DNA from: Pseudoscleropodium purum
Lineage: Eukaryota; Streptophyta; Bryopsida; Hypnales; Brachytheciaceae
Direction of reading: 5' to 3'
Length of the DNA stretch: 64,000 bases
Assembly: GCA_963969395.1 (NCBI GenBank)
Contig: OZ017804.1
Span: forward strand, 9,982,001 to 10,046,000
The position numbers and the translations under genes are program-made. The notes beneath the pieces were generated by a model, which saw only the letters and a program-made list of their open reading frames with translations, made no database searches and was not told the DNA's origin. Shown one piece after another: positions 61,861-64,000 of the stretch (positions are counted from its first letter, which is position 1; each line of letters opens with the position of its first letter).

Positions 61861-62082
61861 CACTACAAGAGAAGGGGATGTTTTAAATGAGTTTTTAAGT
61901 ATAGTTCTAAACATAAAATTTTAAGTAATGACCTTTGAGGAGATTTTCAACAAAAATTTACTAGAAACACATTTATTTCTAGTAAATTTTTGTTGAAAAT
62001 CTCCTTATAGGTCGTTACTTAAAATTTTATATTTAGGACTATACTTAAAAACTCATTTAAAACATCCCCTTCTCTTGTAATG
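61861..62082. mobile_element. CACTA-type MITE, 222 bp, AAC duplication
   Basis: It starts CACTACAAGAGAAGGGG and ends with the complement of CATTACAAGAGAAGGGG. Almost the whole element is one long hairpin. The 3-bp direct repeat AAC flanks it (61858-61860, 62083-62085), as CACTA (En/Spm) elements make. Lies in intron 9 of CCD relic C. Confidence 0.85.
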
Positions 62083-62628
62083 AACTCATTTATAAAAAAT
62101 AAGCTTAAAGATGATATGTTCAATTTGATACTATTGCTAGAAATAATTTAACTTATTAGAATTATTCCTTTTGACAGGCATTAACCCTAAAGGTCCTTGT
62201 ATCCCGAAAAGATGTACTTATTTAAATTCAAGTTTTAGATTTCAAAATATAAATCCTGTTTAAATTTAATTGGTAAATTGAAACTTGTCATATGTGTCAA
62301 CTTTATATTCTATTCTACAAATTTAGAAAAAATTCCAAACTTACTGAATTATTGACAGTACTCATTGTACATTTTAAAAGTCAATCTTTATAATAATATG
62401 GATTTGTTTTTTGAATTTTCTAAGAAAATTTTAAAAATAAATTACTATTGAGAGCTTTTCATTCTAGTACACATTAACCAATCTAATATGATGCTGTTAC
62501 TAAAATGGAAGAGATAAAAAATGGTTTTAATATCAAATACTTCAATAAGCACACCTAAAATGGCTTCTATACATCCCCACAAAAGTTTTTCATTGTAGAA
62601 TGCATCTTATACCACAAATTCTAAAACA

Positions 62629-62811
62629 CACTACGAAGTATTATTTAGCTAAATAAGAAAACTATATTTTTTTGACAGATTTTTCTAGACATCCACATGT
62701 TTTCAAGTTAACAATAACATCTTTTGATGATATAGTTGATGTTATTGTTAACATGAAAACATGTGAATGTCTAAAAAAATCCATCAAAAAAAATATGGAT
62801 TTTTTATAGTG
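62629..62811. mobile_element. Foldback element with CACTA-like ends
   Basis: The arms around 62661-62721 and 62738-62810 pair strongly ('gttaacaataacatc' with 'gatgttattgttaac'). The outer ends read CACTACG and, in complement, CACTATA. The left outer arm is poorly conserved and no target duplication is evident, so the borders are approximate. Absent from the intact gene's intron 9. Confidence 0.55.
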
Positions 62812-63018
62812 TAGTATGAATGGTGATAGTTTATTGGTGAATTATGCTCACTTAGAAGTATACTTGGGGTTGATTTGACGCATATCCATGGACAAGTTTG
62901 AAAGTTGTTTGTGCTGCACTTCACTAGACTTCAAGTTCATCCTCAATTTGTATCTAAAATTAGAATAGAAAATGCCAATGAATAGAATTAGGTTTTAACA
63001 AACTTAAAGTAAATTGTA

Positions 63019-63240
63019 CACTACAATAGAAAGGGGTGTTTTAAGTGAGTTTTTAAGTATATTCCTAGACATAAAATTTTAAGTAACAACCTTTAAGGAG
63101 ATTTTTAGCAAAAATTTACTAGAAATAAATGTGTTTTTAGTAAATTTTTGCTAAAAATCTCCTTTGAGGTTATTACTTAAAATCTTATATTTAGGACTAT
63201 ACTTAAAAATTCACTTAAAACACCCTTTTTTCTCTTAGTG
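63019..63240. mobile_element. CACTA-type MITE, 222 bp, GTA duplication
   Basis: Same length and sequence family as the element at 61861. Ends CACTACAATAGAAAGGGG and, in complement, CACTAAGAGA. The flanking 3-bp repeat is GTA (63016-63018, 63241-63243). It lies in intron 8 of CCD relic C and accounts for that intron's extra length. Confidence 0.85.
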
Positions 63241-64000
63241 GTACTTGATTAATTGGTCTAAACAATTTTTAGAATATTCATCAATTGAGAAGACAAGTCA
63301 TGCCATTGAAGGAGTTGAGAGGCTCACAATCTAAAATTAATGCCGAAAGCTGCATGTGTCTCAAATTGTCCATATGGATTGAGATCAAAGTGTTCTTTTA
63401 TGTAGCATGTGAAAACTACTTCATTCCCTTCTTTCCTAGCATTCACTTCATCATACAATTTACAAGCACTCAAAGTTATACTCTTAACAAATGTCACACA
63501 TCATACCTAAACATCTAGTTGGTTTGTAAAATTTAATTCTACTAAAGTAAAAAATATTAAAAAATGAAAAATAGGAGGGCTCCAAAAAAAATTGTGAATA
63601 AGGTTAACCGAAACAAGATATTTATATGTGTTTTAAAAGGTATTTTGTATGTAGAAAACCAAATTTTGAAATCTTTATTTTGGTAATCAAATTTTAATGA
63701 GATATTCATCAAATATTGTATGAACTTCCTATATAGATCCCATGTTTTCTAATATTTGCAAACTAATGAAATAAATAGCTTAAGTTATACCCCAACATTT
63801 TCTTTTGAACAAACTATCTCAAATCTCAACACTACAATTTTAAATTCCTAAAAAATAATGATTCATGATTTTCAATGACTATTTTTAGTAATAAAGTTAT
63901 AAAAAAAAATGGTTTTGAAGAGGCTAAATTTTATATTACTACAATCACTAAAGAATATTGCCTATGTTGATGAAAATGTAATTAAAATTGGGTGAAAAAA

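Larger units (their letters stand above)
59492..64000 (-). pseudogene. CCD relic C: exons 8-12, 5' part beyond the window
   Basis: Minus-strand exons align with the intact gene: exon 8 at 63445-63328, 9 at 62953-62852, 10 at about 61570-61308, 11 at 60617-60505, 12 at 59515-59492 ('EQLQLQA'). Defects: in exon 10 a CAA codon aligns with TAA (61417-61415), the exon-10 acceptor AG is AA and its donor GT is AT, and exon 11 has a 1-bp insertion that shifts frame before the last iron-binding His. In exon 8 the Trp of NAWEE has become Arg. Introns are enlarged by two CACTA MITEs, another foldback and a dispersed repeat. Flanks also match (59.39-59.6 with 33.2-33.4 kb; 63.5-64.0 with 35.0-35.4 kb), so a genomic segment was duplicated, not an mRNA. 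Confidence 0.88.

Overview
The window is nuclear DNA of a land plant. The support is: spliced genes with GT-AG introns, an RPW8-type NLR immune receptor, a P4-ATPase lipid flippase with plant-style motifs, a carotenoid cleavage dioxygenase (CCD), a probable plastid-targeted membrane protein, and plant-type tRNA-Ser(AGA) and tRNA-Lys(CUU). Exons are of moderate GC and stand out from very AT-rich intergenic DNA packed with small inverted-repeat elements. A seedless plant such as a moss or lycophyte is my guess; the sequence alone does not settle it.

Layout. 1-3.4 kb: repeats and one orphan exon-like ORF. 3.5-6.85 kb (minus): RPW8-NB-ARC-LRR gene, complete except for one in-frame TAG where the family normally has Trp. 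6.9-14.2 kb: intergenic DNA with dispersed repeats. 14.49-17.2 kb (plus): three-exon TMEM205/DUF4149-like membrane protein with different small transposons in its two introns. 17.2-20.9 kb: intergenic, with a 1.27-kb terminal-inverted-repeat element. 21.03-26.15 kb (plus): seven-exon P4-ATPase, 1247 aa, intact. 26.3-26.8 kb: 68-bp minisatellite. 27.2-27.4 kb (minus): two tRNA genes sharing one Pol III terminator. 27.9-29.2 kb (minus): three-exon plastid membrane protein of unknown function, 185 aa. 29.5-32.7 kb: non-autonomous DNA elements. 33.3-40.83 kb (minus): twelve-exon CCD1-like gene, 583 aa, all four iron-binding histidines present. 41-64 kb: no intact gene, but three decayed pieces of the same CCD gene (45.8-50.0, 54.4-56.0 and 59.5-64.0 kb), broken up by transposon insertions, so this end of the window is a degenerated CCD tandem array.

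The genes look like ordinary housekeeping, defence and metabolic neighbours; I see no operon-like or clearly co-regulated set. Most notable are the nonsense-interrupted NLR, the decayed CCD array, the dicistronic tRNA pair, and a dense set of miniature elements. These fall into groups flanked by TA, TTA, TTAA, or 3-bp duplications next to CACTA ends. Exon junctions were derived by hand from reading-frame phase and GT/AG sites and agree throughout; no transcript data were available.
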